From JACDAN01 sp035697545 (lineage in GTDB: Bacteria > Actinomycetota > Thermoleophilia > Gaiellales > Gaiellaceae): DNA of 55,285 bases. The notes below the pieces were generated by a model. It had not been told where the DNA came from and searched no databases. It saw nothing but the letters and a program-made list of their open reading frames with translations. The DNA is taken from the NCBI GenBank assembly GCA_035697545.1, contig DASSCT010000191.1, forward strand, positions 1 through 55,285, in the 5' to 3' direction. Below are positions 34,251-42,064 of the stretch, piece by piece. Position 1 is the stretch's first letter; each line of letters begins with the position of its first letter. Both the position numbers and the translations under genes were made by a program.

Positions 34251-35303
34251 CTAGACCAAGGAGAGCTGGCGATGGGGCTCGAAGCCCGAGAGGCCGACTC
34301 CGATGAGCCTCAGGGCACCCGGCCGGTCGGCGAGCGCGCGGTCCAGCAGCGTGCAGGCGAGCTCCCAGATCCGGTCCGCGTCGTCGATGCCGACGGGAAG
34401 CGTCGTCGAGCGGCTCCTGATTGCGAAGTCCGGGTAGCGCACCTTCGTCGTCACGGTCCTGGCCGTCTCTTGCTTCTTCTCGAGGTGACCGGCAAGAGCG
34501 TCAGCCATTCGGCGGAGCTCGGCGCGAAGCTGCTCGACGTCCGAGATGTCTCGGGCGAAGGTCTCCTCCTGGCTGATGGATACGCGTTGGACCTGAAGCT
34601 CGAGGCCGCGGGGATCGATTCCGCGGGCTCGGGCGCGGAGGAGCCTGCCGACCTTGCCGGCAAGGAGCGCGCGCAGTTGCTCGTCCGAGACGGCGGCGAG
34701 CGCTCCGATGGTCTCGATGCCGGCGGCGCGCAGGCGAGCCTCGGCGCGCGGGCCGACACCAGGGAGACGGCGCACGTCGAACGGCGCGAGGAAAGCGGCT
34801 TCCCGGCCGGGTCGCACGACGACGAGGCCGCCCGGCTTGCGCTGGTCGCTCGCGATCTTGGACACGACCTTGCAGGTCGAGACGCCGAGCGAGCAGGTCA
34901 GACTCGTCGCGCCGCGGACGGCTGTCTGCACCGCTTCGGCGACTCGCCGGGCCTCGCCGAAGTCCGCGGCCATCTCGCCGACATCCAGGTAGCCCTCGTC
35001 GAGCCCTGTGCGCTCGACGGTCGGCACCACCTGTCGAACGGTGTCCCATACCGCCTTCGAGTAGGTCGCGTAGACCGAGTGACGCGGGCGGACGAAGACG
35101 GCGTGCGGGCAGCGGCGGAGCGCCTCGGCGCAGCTCATCGCCGAGTGGATCCCGAAGCGGCGGGCGACGTAGTTCGCTGTCGCCACGACGCCGCGCCCGT
35201 GTGGATCGCCTCCGACGACGAGCGGCTTCGTCCGCAGCGTCGGATCCTCGAGCTCCTCCACAGCCGCGAAGAAGGCGTCGAGGTCGAGGTGCGCGAGGAT
35301 CAC
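34251..35303 (-). CDS. dinB: DNA polymerase IV (Y family)
   Basis: A 350-residue translesion polymerase. It has catalytic Asp in LDLDAFFAAVEELEDP, NYVARRFGIHSAMS, the second acidic pair in LDEGYLDV (commonly DEAYLD), SLGVSTCKVVSKIASDQRKPGG, and the HhH RRLPGVGPRAEARLRAAG. The little-finger domain follows, but no clear C-terminal beta-clamp motif is visible (QLSLV at the end may serve). GTG 35303 directly follows a TACAGT box with 6-base spacing. The multicopper oxidase lies downstream in the same frame. Confidence 0.95.
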   Translation of the reverse strand: MILAHLDLDAFFAAVEELEDPTLRTKPLVVGGDPHGRGVVATANYVARRFGIHSAMSCAEALRRCPHAVFVRPRHSVYATYSKAVWDTVRQVVPTVERTGLDEGYLDVGEMAADFGEARRVAEAVQTAVRGATSLTCSLGVSTCKVVSKIASDQRKPGGLVVVRPGREAAFLAPFDVRRLPGVGPRAEARLRAAGIETIGALAAVSDEQLRALLAGKVGRLLRARARGIDPRGLELQVQRVSISQEETFARDISDVEQLRAELRRMADALAGHLEKKQETARTVTTKVRYPDFAIRSRSTTLPVGIDDADRIWELACTLLDRALADRPGALRLIGVGLSGFEPHRQLSLV

Positions 35304-35309
35304 AGGATC

Positions 35310-35315
35310 ACTGTA
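35310..35315 (-). promoter_or_regulatory. Leaderless-type -10 box before dinB
   Basis: Minus-strand TACAGT ends 6 bases before GTG 35303, putting +1 on the start codon. No LexA-like box is evident next to it. Confidence 0.5.
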
Positions 35316-35364
35316 CGAACCGGCCCTGCCGTTCTGCCCGGAGCCGCCCGGAGGGGCCAGCGCT

Positions 35365-35483
35365 CGGTGCCAGGCACGAAGCCACGCCCAAAAGGGCCAG
35401 AGCGCGGGTCAACCAGGGCCGTGACGCGCCAAGCCGTCGGCCCGGACGTTGTCCGCTCGGGACGGCGCCCGGTGCCAGGCACG
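35365..35483. repeat. Pair of direct GGTGCCAGGCAC repeats (REP-like)
   Basis: CGGTGCCAGGCACG occurs at 35365-35378 and again at 35470-35483, each containing the palindrome GTGCC-A-GGCAC, 105 bases apart in the same orientation. They fill the 191-base gap between dinB and pdxH and share their core with the palindrome at 220-232. Nothing else is recognised in this gap. Confidence 0.6.
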
Positions 35484-35494
35484 GGGACATTGGC

Positions 35495-36109
35495 TCACGG
35501 AGACAGTCGCGTGATCGTCCACTCCGGACCAGGTTGGCGCTCGTAGCGGAAGCGATCATGGAGGCGGTTCTCGCGGTGCTGCCAAAACTCCCACGCCTCC
35601 GGCTCGAGGCGATAGCCGCCCCAGTGCGGCGGGAGCGGCACGTCGCGGCCCTCGTACGCCCGCTCCAGTTCGGCCACCCGCGCCTCGAGCTCGTCGCGTG
35701 AGCCGAGCGCCTCGCTCTGCGCCGAGGCCCATGCGGCGATCTGCCCGCCACGCGGACGGGTCCGGAAGTACTCGGCGGACTCCTCGTCCGACACGCGCTC
35801 GACCGGTCCTTCGATCCGCACTTGCCGACCCAGCGCGTGCCAGTAGAAGAGGAGTGCGCCGCGTCCCGTCGCGGCCAACTCTCGCGCCTTCCGGCTCCCG
35901 TGGCCGGTGTGGAACTTAAAGCCTCGCTCGTCGAAACCCTTCGCCAGCACCATGCGCACCGACGGCCGACCGTCCTCGGTCGCCGTCGCCAGCGCAACGG
36001 TCTCCGGAAACTCCACGACGCGGCCGGCCTCCTCGTACCAGCGCCGGAACTGACGCAGCGGATCGGTGTCGAGATCGCGGCGCCGCAGAGGCTGATCGCG
36101 GGCGCTCAT
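35495..36109 (-). CDS. pdxH: Pyridoxamine 5'-phosphate oxidase
   Basis: A 204-residue FMN enzyme that makes pyridoxal 5'-phosphate. Visible parts: DPLRQFRRWYEEA, MVLAKGFDERGFKFHTGHGSRKARELAATGRGALLFYWHALGRQVRIEGPVERV for FMN and substrate, SAEYFRTRPRGGQIAAWASAQS, PPHWGGYRLEPEAWEFWQHRENRLHDRFRYER, and C-terminal RLSP. ATG 36109 abuts the GAATAC palindrome at 36110. The gene diverges from a PLP-dependent aminotransferase that would use its product. The in-frame extension to 36661 lies antisense to that gene and is rejected. Confidence 0.95.
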   Translation of the reverse strand: MSARDQPLRRRDLDTDPLRQFRRWYEEAGRVVEFPETVALATATEDGRPSVRMVLAKGFDERGFKFHTGHGSRKARELAATGRGALLFYWHALGRQVRIEGPVERVSDEESAEYFRTRPRGGQIAAWASAQSEALGSRDELEARVAELERAYEGRDVPLPPHWGGYRLEPEAWEFWQHRENRLHDRFRYERQPGPEWTITRLSP

Positions 36110-36131
36110 GAATACGGAGTATTCAGTATGC
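36110..36131. promoter_or_regulatory. Probable operator between pdxH and the aminotransferase gene
   Basis: GAATAC-GGA-GTATTC (36110-36124) is a perfect 6+6 inverted repeat, followed by a third half-site-like GTATGC (36126-36131). It is AT-rich against a GC-rich background, touches the pdxH start codon, and lies about 40 to 50 bases upstream of the predicted aminotransferase transcription start. Confidence 0.5.
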
Positions 36132-36150
36132 ACAGGGCCGGTCGCTCCGC

Positions 36151-36156
36151 TATCGT
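36151..36156 (+). promoter_or_regulatory. Leaderless-type -10 box before the aminotransferase gene
   Basis: TATCGT ends 7 bases before ATG 36164, placing the predicted +1 within a base of the start codon. Confidence 0.45.
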
Positions 36157-36163
36157 CGGCGCC

Positions 36164-37486
36164 ATGGCGACGACGAAGACAATCGACATCCGCACGGAGA
36201 TTCCCGGCCCCCGATCCCGCGAGATCATCGATCGAAAGCAGCAGGTCGTCGCGGATCCACTCTCCCTCACCTTCCCGATTGTGATCGAGCGCGGAGAGGG
36301 CGCGCGGCTCACCGACGTCGACGGGAACACCTTTATCGACTTCACCGGCGGAGTCGGGTGTCTCAACGTCGGACATTCTCATCCTCGCGTCGTCGAGGCG
36401 GCGCAGGAGCAGCTCGAGCGCTTCAGCCACACGGACTTCACGATCGTCCCCTACGAGGTCTACGTCCGACTGGCCGAGCGCCTCTGCGAGCTCGCGCCGA
36501 TTTCCGGCGCCAAGGCGTCGTTCTTCAACGCCGGAACCGAGGCGGTCGAGAACGCGATCAAGTTCGCGCGCTCCTACACGAAGCGCCCCGCGGTGATCGC
36601 GTTCGAGGGCGGCTTCCACGGCCGCACCCTGCTCGCTCTCTCCATGACGTCGAAGACGCACCCCTACAAGGCCGGCCTGGGGCCGTTCGCCCCAGAGGTC
36701 TACCGCGTCCCCTTCCCGAACGAGTACCGGGGCCCGAGCGCGACGGACGCATTGGCAGCGCTCCAGCGCGCGCTCGTGACGCAGGTCGCGGCCGAGACCG
36801 TCGCGGCGATTGTGATCGAGCCCGTCCAGGGCGAGGGCGGCTTCCTCGTCGCGCCCCAGGAGTTCATGGACGGCGTCCGCCGCCTATGCGACGAACACGG
36901 GATCGTCATGGTCGTCGACGAGGTGCAGACTGGCTTCGCGCGGACGGGAAAGCTGCTCGCGATCGAGCACTACGGCATCGAGCCCGACCTGATCATCATC
37001 GCGAAGTCGATCGCGATGGGGCTCCCGCTCTCAGGCGTGCTCGGGAAGACCGAGATCATGGACGCGCCGGGCGACTCCGCGATCGGCGGGACCTATGTCG
37101 GCAACCCTGTCGCCCAGGCCGCGGCGCTGGCCGTGCTTGACGTGATCGCTGAGGAGAACCTCTGTGCCCGCGCGACATCGATCGGCGACCAGCTGCGCGA
37201 GCGGATGGTCGCGTGGCAGCAGCGCTTCCCGCAGATCGGCCACGTCCGCGGGCTCGGCGCGATGCTGGCGATCGAGCTCGTCACCGACCCCGAGACCAAG
37301 GAGCCCGCACCGGACCTGGCCTCTTCAGTCACGGACGAGGCCGCCAAGCGCGGCCTGTTGCTGCTCAAGTCCGGGATCTACTCCAACTGCATCCGCGTGC
37401 TCACCCCGCTTACCCTCTCCGACCCAGAGCTCGACGAAGCGCTCGGCGTCTGGGAGGAAGCGCTCGAAGCCGCGCTCGCCCGCTAA
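36164..37486 (+). CDS. gabT: Class III PLP aminotransferase, 4-aminobutyrate type
   Basis: A 440-residue aminotransferase that likely converts 4-aminobutyrate with 2-oxoglutarate to succinate semialdehyde and glutamate. PLP motifs: FNAGTEAVENAIKFAR, FEGGFHGRTLLALSMTSK, EPVQGEGGF, VVDEVQTGFARTGKL and Schiff-base Lys in LIIIAKSIAMGLPLSGV, then GGTYVGNPVAQAAALAVLDV. ATG 36164 is preferred; ATG 36128 is in frame but precedes the probable transcription start. The MFS fusion gene follows after 8 bases. Substrate could instead be another omega-amino acid. Confidence 0.88.
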   Translation: MATTKTIDIRTEIPGPRSREIIDRKQQVVADPLSLTFPIVIERGEGARLTDVDGNTFIDFTGGVGCLNVGHSHPRVVEAAQEQLERFSHTDFTIVPYEVYVRLAERLCELAPISGAKASFFNAGTEAVENAIKFARSYTKRPAVIAFEGGFHGRTLLALSMTSKTHPYKAGLGPFAPEVYRVPFPNEYRGPSATDALAALQRALVTQVAAETVAAIVIEPVQGEGGFLVAPQEFMDGVRRLCDEHGIVMVVDEVQTGFARTGKLLAIEHYGIEPDLIIIAKSIAMGLPLSGVLGKTEIMDAPGDSAIGGTYVGNPVAQAAALAVLDVIAEENLCARATSIGDQLRERMVAWQQRFPQIGHVRGLGAMLAIELVTDPETKEPAPDLASSVTDEAAKRGLLLLKSGIYSNCIRVLTPLTLSDPELDEALGVWEEALEAALAR

Positions 37487-37494
37487 AACGCAGC

Positions 37495-39411
37495 ATGACC
37501 CCCGCCGACCAGGCGCCGCGCGTGCGGCTGATCTTCGGGGCGCTCATGATGGTCCTGCTGCTCGCGGCGCTCGACCAGACGATCGTCGCGACGGCGCTTC
37601 CCACGATCGTCGGCGAGCTCGGCGGGATCGAGCACCTCTCGTGGGTCGTCACCGCGTACCTGCTCGCGGCGACGGTCGTCGGGCCGGTGTACGGCAAGCT
37701 CGGCGACCTCTACGGCCGAAAAATCGTCCTGCAGACGGCGATCGTGATCTTCCTCATCGGCTCGGCGCTCTGCGGGCTTGCGCAAGAGATGCCCGAGCTG
37801 ATTGCGTTCCGCGCGCTGCAGGGAATCGGCGGCGGCGGGTTGATCGTCACCACGATCGCCGTGATCGGCGACATCATCCCCCCGCGGGAGCGAGGCAAGT
37901 ACCAGGGCTTCTTCGGCGCCGTCTTCGGCGTCGCGACGGTGATCGGGCCGCTCCTCGGCGGTTTTTTCGTCGACCACCTCTCGTGGCGGTGGATCTTCTA
38001 CATCAACCTCCCGCTCGGGGCCCTGGCGCTCGCCGTGATCGGCGTGACCTTCCGCACGCCGGCGGCACACGTCGCACACCGGATCGACTACCTCGGCGCG
38101 GTGCTGCTCGCCGGCGGCCTCTCGGCAATTGTGCTCTTCACGAGCCTCGGCGGGACGACGTTGCCCTGGAGCTCGCCCGAGAGCATCACGCTGATCGTCC
38201 TCGGGCCACTGCTGCTCGTCGCCTTCGCGCTGGTGGAGCGCCGAGCGACCGAGCCGATCATGCCGCCGGCGCTCTTCCGGAACCGGATCTTCGTCGTGAC
38301 GAGCGCGATCGGATTCATCGTCGGCTTCGCGCTCTTCGGCGCCGTGACGTATCTGCCGCTCTACCTGCAGATCGTCAAGGGACATAGCCCGTCGTCGTCC
38401 GGCCTGCTCCTCACGCCGATGATGGCCGGTCTGCTCGTCACATCGATCGGCAGCGGACAGCTGATCACGCGGTTCGGCCGCTACCGGCCGTTTCCGATCG
38501 CGGGGACGGCGCTGATGACGCTCGCGATGTTTCTGCTCTCCGGGATCGGCGTGTCCCAGCCGATCTGGCAGACCGCCGCCTACATGGTCGTCCTCGGTTT
38601 CGGGCTCGGGATGACGATGCAGGTGCTCGTCCTGGCCGCCCAGAACGCCGTTCCGTATGAGCTCCTCGGCGTCGCAACCTCAGGTTCGACGCTGTCCCGC
38701 CAGGTGGGCGGATCGATCGGCGTGTCGGTCTTCGGCGCGATCTTCGCCAACCGGCTCGCGACGAACCTCGCGGGCGCGCTTCCGCCCGGCGTCCGTCCGC
38801 CGGCCGCCGCCGCACCGGAGATCGTCAAGGCTCTGCCGCCCGCCGTCCACTCCGCCTACGTGAGCGCCTTCGCTGCCTCGCTGCGGCCGGTGTTTGCGGC
38901 GGCGGCGGCGATCTCGGTGCTGGCCTTCCTTCTCAGCTGGCTGCTGCGCGAGGTGCCGCTGCGAAAGAGCGCCGAGGCGGAGGGCGTGGCCGAGCACTTC
39001 GCGATGCCGCGTGAGGCCGAGTCGCTGCCCGAGCTGGAGCGGATCGTCGCGACGCTCGCGCAGCGCGAGAACCGGTGGCGGGTCTACGAGCAGCTCGCAG
39101 AACGCGCCGAGCTGGACCTCCACCCCGGCGAGCTCTGGTTGCTGGCGCGGCTCGGCGAGGGGACGACGCTCGACCTCGAGGATCCGCGCATCGTCGACGC
39201 TCACGCATCTCTCCGCGAGCGCGGTCTCGTCGAGAACGCGGATCTCCGCGCCGAAGGCGAATCCGCCTACGCCCAAGTCCTCGAGGCGCGGCGCGAAGGG
39301 CTCGCACAGCTCCTCGACGGCTGGGAGCCCGAACGCCACCACGAGGTCAGGGAGATGCTCGACCGGCTTACCCGTGAGCTCGTCGCCGAGATCCCGCCTA
39401 CTCCCAGATGA
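37495..39411 (+). CDS. DHA2-type MFS transporter fused to a winged-helix-like C-terminal domain
   Basis: A 638-residue protein. Residues 1 to about 500 are a 14-helix EmrB/QacA exporter (ALDQTIVATALPTIVGELGG, GKLGDLYGRKIVLQTA, RALQGIGGGGLIVTT, GPLLGGFFVDHLSWRWIFYINLP). Residues from about 510 leave the membrane and form a roughly 125-residue helical domain (LPELERIVATLAQRENRWRVYEQLAERAELDLHPGELWLLARL) resembling MarR-type winged helices. The fused domain may sense substrate or bind DNA; neither is shown by the sequence. It lies 8 bases after gabT and overlaps the next kinase gene by 4 bases. Confidence 0.88.
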   Translation: MTPADQAPRVRLIFGALMMVLLLAALDQTIVATALPTIVGELGGIEHLSWVVTAYLLAATVVGPVYGKLGDLYGRKIVLQTAIVIFLIGSALCGLAQEMPELIAFRALQGIGGGGLIVTTIAVIGDIIPPRERGKYQGFFGAVFGVATVIGPLLGGFFVDHLSWRWIFYINLPLGALALAVIGVTFRTPAAHVAHRIDYLGAVLLAGGLSAIVLFTSLGGTTLPWSSPESITLIVLGPLLLVAFALVERRATEPIMPPALFRNRIFVVTSAIGFIVGFALFGAVTYLPLYLQIVKGHSPSSSGLLLTPMMAGLLVTSIGSGQLITRFGRYRPFPIAGTALMTLAMFLLSGIGVSQPIWQTAAYMVVLGFGLGMTMQVLVLAAQNAVPYELLGVATSGSTLSRQVGGSIGVSVFGAIFANRLATNLAGALPPGVRPPAAAAPEIVKALPPAVHSAYVSAFAASLRPVFAAAAAISVLAFLLSWLLREVPLRKSAEAEGVAEHFAMPREAESLPELERIVATLAQRENRWRVYEQLAERAELDLHPGELWLLARLGEGTTLDLEDPRIVDAHASLRERGLVENADLRAEGESAYAQVLEARREGLAQLLDGWEPERHHEVREMLDRLTRELVAEIPPTPR

Positions 39412-40874
39412 AGGAGCCAATGACCGGACTACCCTGTCCTCCCATGTCCGAAGAAGTAATTGCAGGGCGCTACGAGCTCCTCGAGCTCGTCGGCCGAGGC
39501 GGCATGTCCAGCGTCTGGAAGGCGCAAGACCGGCTGCTCGACCGCACCGTGGCGATCAAGGTCCTGCACGAGCAGTTCACACAGGACGAGGAATACGTCG
39601 AGCGCTTCCGGCGGGAGGCGCGCTCGGTCGCGCAGCTCAGCCATCCCAACATCGTCACGGTCATCGACCGCGGCGAGGACGGCGGACGGCAGTACATAGT
39701 CTTCGAGTACGTCGCCGGACGGAACCTCAAGCAGCTGATCGAACGGCAGGGGCCGCTGCCGATCCATGACGCGCTCGTCCTCGCCCTCCAGATGGCGCGG
39801 GCACTTGGGTTTGCACACAACCGCGGGCTGATCCATCGCGACGTCAAGCCCCAGAACGTGCTGCTGAACGACGACGGACAGGCGAAGATGACCGACTTCG
39901 GGATCGCCCGGGCGGTCGACGTCGACGGCGTCACGATCACCGGCACGGTGCTCGGCACGAGCGAGTACATCGCTCCGGAGCAGGCGCGCGGCCAGCGGGT
40001 CGATGCGCTCACGGACGTGTACTCGCTCGGCGTAGTCCTCTACGAGCTGCTGACCGGCGGCGTGCCCTTCCAGGGCGAAAACTTCGTCGCCGTCGCGCTC
40101 AGGCACGTGAACGAGCCGCCCCCCGACGTGCTCGAGCACCGGCCGGACTGCCCGCCGCGCATCGCGCTGGCGATCGAGCGCGCCATGGCGAAGCGACCCG
40201 AAGACCGCTTCCAGTCGATGGACGAGTTCGTCTCCGAGCTGGAGTCCTGCCTCGCCGATCTCGATCCGAGCTCGGAGGAGGCGACGATGATCTCGCGCAG
40301 GCCGGTCCGGCCGTCCAGGCCGGCGCGGCCGCCGCGCCGGCGCCGGAGGATCGGGCTCCTGTGGCCGATCGCAGCCGTGTTGGCGATCCTCGCGGTTGCA
40401 GGGTTCGCCGCGTGGGGTGCGCTGGTGCTCCGCGACGGCAACGGCGGCTCGCCGGCGGCCGCGAATACGCCGATCCGCCTCTCGGGGATCGGCGCCTTCG
40501 ATCCGGCTCCTCCCGGCGACAACGCCGAGCACGACGACGAGGCGCCGAACGCAACCGACGGCAACCCAGGCACCTACTGGACGACCGAGACCTACAACGA
40601 TTTTTCGAACAGCAAGCCGGGAGTCGGCCTCGTGCTCGATGCGGGGAAGGAGGTCGAGCCGAAGTCGATCACCGTCACAACGGACACCCCGGGCTTCACC
40701 GCCCAGATCCGGGACGGGAGCTCACCGCAGGGCCCGTTTGCGCCCGTGTCGGGCTCGCAGACCGTCCAGGGCGAGACCACCTTCGACCTCGAGGACGCCA
40801 AGGCGCGCTACTTCGTGGTCTGGATCACGGACCTGGACAGCCGGGCGCACGTGAACGAAGTCACGGCCGCCTGA
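39408..40874 (+). CDS. Ser/Thr protein kinase with discoidin-like ectodomain
   Basis: A 488-residue Hanks-type kinase. Kinase domain (about 20-275): GRGGMSSVWKAQD, VAIKVL, HRDVKPQNVLL, TDFGIARA, GTSEYIAPEQARG. After an acidic and basic linker there is one transmembrane helix (about 315-342). The outer part (about 355-488) has no PASTA; it reads DNAEHDDEAPNATDGNPGTYWTTETYNDF and VGLVLDAGKEVEPKSITVTT, a pattern seen in F5/8-type-C-like (discoidin) carbohydrate-binding folds. Start is ATG 39408, overlapping the transporter stop, but ATG 39420 or 39444 are possible. Confidence 0.92.
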   Translation: MKEPMTGLPCPPMSEEVIAGRYELLELVGRGGMSSVWKAQDRLLDRTVAIKVLHEQFTQDEEYVERFRREARSVAQLSHPNIVTVIDRGEDGGRQYIVFEYVAGRNLKQLIERQGPLPIHDALVLALQMARALGFAHNRGLIHRDVKPQNVLLNDDGQAKMTDFGIARAVDVDGVTITGTVLGTSEYIAPEQARGQRVDALTDVYSLGVVLYELLTGGVPFQGENFVAVALRHVNEPPPDVLEHRPDCPPRIALAIERAMAKRPEDRFQSMDEFVSELESCLADLDPSSEEATMISRRPVRPSRPARPPRRRRRIGLLWPIAAVLAILAVAGFAAWGALVLRDGNGGSPAAANTPIRLSGIGAFDPAPPGDNAEHDDEAPNATDGNPGTYWTTETYNDFSNSKPGVGLVLDAGKEVEPKSITVTTDTPGFTAQIRDGSSPQGPFAPVSGSQTVQGETTFDLEDAKARYFVVWITDLDSRAHVNEVTAA

Positions 40875-40930
40875 TCGGGGGCCGCGAAACGCACTCCAGC
40901 GAGAGCCGAATCTAAGTCCCGGCGTGTCAA

Positions 40931-40997
40931 GGGGTCTGACCCCAAGCCGAAGCGCGATCGGCGTCGTTCGAGTCCTCACGCCGTGGAGTCTGACCCC
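40931..40997. repeat. GGGGTCTGACCCC palindrome pair (REP-like)
   Basis: A perfect GGGGTC-T-GACCCC palindrome (40931-40943) and a second imperfect copy GGAGTCTGACCCC (40985-40997) stand 54 bases apart in the 167-base gap between convergent genes. Motifs of this shape are known intergenic REP elements in diverse bacteria. Nothing else is seen in the gap. Confidence 0.6.
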
Positions 40998-41041
40998 TAA
41001 CGAGCCACGACGCCAATGCTGGGGCGTTCGGCCAAGCGCTG

Positions 41042-42064
41042 CTAGTACTCGAGCCGGCGGCGGCGCTCGTGGCGCTCGAGCGCGAGGTCGATCAGGCGGT
41101 CTAGGAGCTCCGGATACGAAATGCCCGAGGCCTCGAAGAGCTTCGCATAGACGCTCGTCGCCGTGAATCCGGGGATCGTGTTCAGCTCGTTGACGAGCAC
41201 CTCGCCGGCAGCCGTCACGAAGCAGTCCACACGGGCCATGCCCTCGCAATCGGCCGCGATGAACGCGTCGACCGAGAGCTCCTGGACGCGCTTGCTCGCC
41301 TCCTCCGAGATCCGCGGCGGGATGATCAAGTCCATCCCGCCCTCGTCGTACTTGGCCGAGTAGTCGTACCAATCGACGCCGCCGAACCCGTGCGCGACGA
41401 TCTCGCCCGGGATCGAAGCGAGCGGCTCGCGGTTCCCGAGCACGCCGCACTCGACCTCGACGCCGTCGACGAACTCCTCGACGAGCACCTTGTCGTCGTG
41501 GCGCCGCGCCAGAGCCACCGCGTCCTCGAGCTGTTCCTCGCGCTCGACCTTCGTGATCCCCACCGACGAGCCCAGCCGCGCAGGCTTGACGAAGACCGGG
41601 TAGCCGTAGGGGTTCTCCGGCCGGTCGCCGTTCCTGACCGTCACGGACCGCGTCACCGGTATCCCCTTGTCACGGCAGACGGACTTGAAGAGATCCTTGT
41701 CCATGGAGAGCGCAGACGCGGTCACTCCGGCGCCAACGTACGGCACCCCGGCCAGTTCGAGCAGGCCCTGGACGGTCCCATCCTCGCCGAACGGCCCATG
41801 GAGGATCGGGAGGACGACGTCGACGCGCCCCAGCGTTTCCGGCGGCGAGCCGGTCGGCACTGGGAGCGTCTCGGCCACGGGACGGTCGAGCTCCCTCATC
41901 CCTGAGTTGAGCGCCCAGCGCCCGTCGCGTCCGATCTCGATCGTCTCGACCTCGTAGCGGTCGGGATCGAGGGCCTCGATGACGGAGCGCGCCGAGGCGA
42001 CCGAGATCTCGTGCTCGCTGGAACGGCCTCCCGCAACGACCGCGACGCGTACGCGGCGGCTCAC
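41042..42064 (-). CDS. ddl: D-alanine--D-alanine ligase
   Basis: A 340-residue ATP-grasp ligase joining two D-Ala for peptidoglycan. Motifs: AGGRSSEHEISVASA, LPILHGPFGEDGTVQGLLELAGVPYVGAGV, MDKDLFKSV, VKPARLGSSVGITKV, EEFVDGVEVECGVLG, and the metal site RVDCFVTAAGEVLVNELNTIPGFT. GTG 42064 overlaps the stop of the PASTA kinase, which makes it the last gene of the cell-wall/kinase operon. The upstream in-frame region is antisense noise over the PASTA repeats. Confidence 0.96.
   Translation of the reverse strand: MSRRVRVAVVAGGRSSEHEISVASARSVIEALDPDRYEVETIEIGRDGRWALNSGMRELDRPVAETLPVPTGSPPETLGRVDVVLPILHGPFGEDGTVQGLLELAGVPYVGAGVTASALSMDKDLFKSVCRDKGIPVTRSVTVRNGDRPENPYGYPVFVKPARLGSSVGITKVEREEQLEDAVALARRHDDKVLVEEFVDGVEVECGVLGNREPLASIPGEIVAHGFGGVDWYDYSAKYDEGGMDLIIPPRISEEASKRVQELSVDAFIAADCEGMARVDCFVTAAGEVLVNELNTIPGFTATSVYAKLFEASGISYPELLDRLIDLALERHERRRRLEY

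Noticed and set aside
36110..36661. In-frame extension of pdxH
   Set aside because: It lies antisense to the well-supported aminotransferase gene and precedes the standard PdxH N-terminus.
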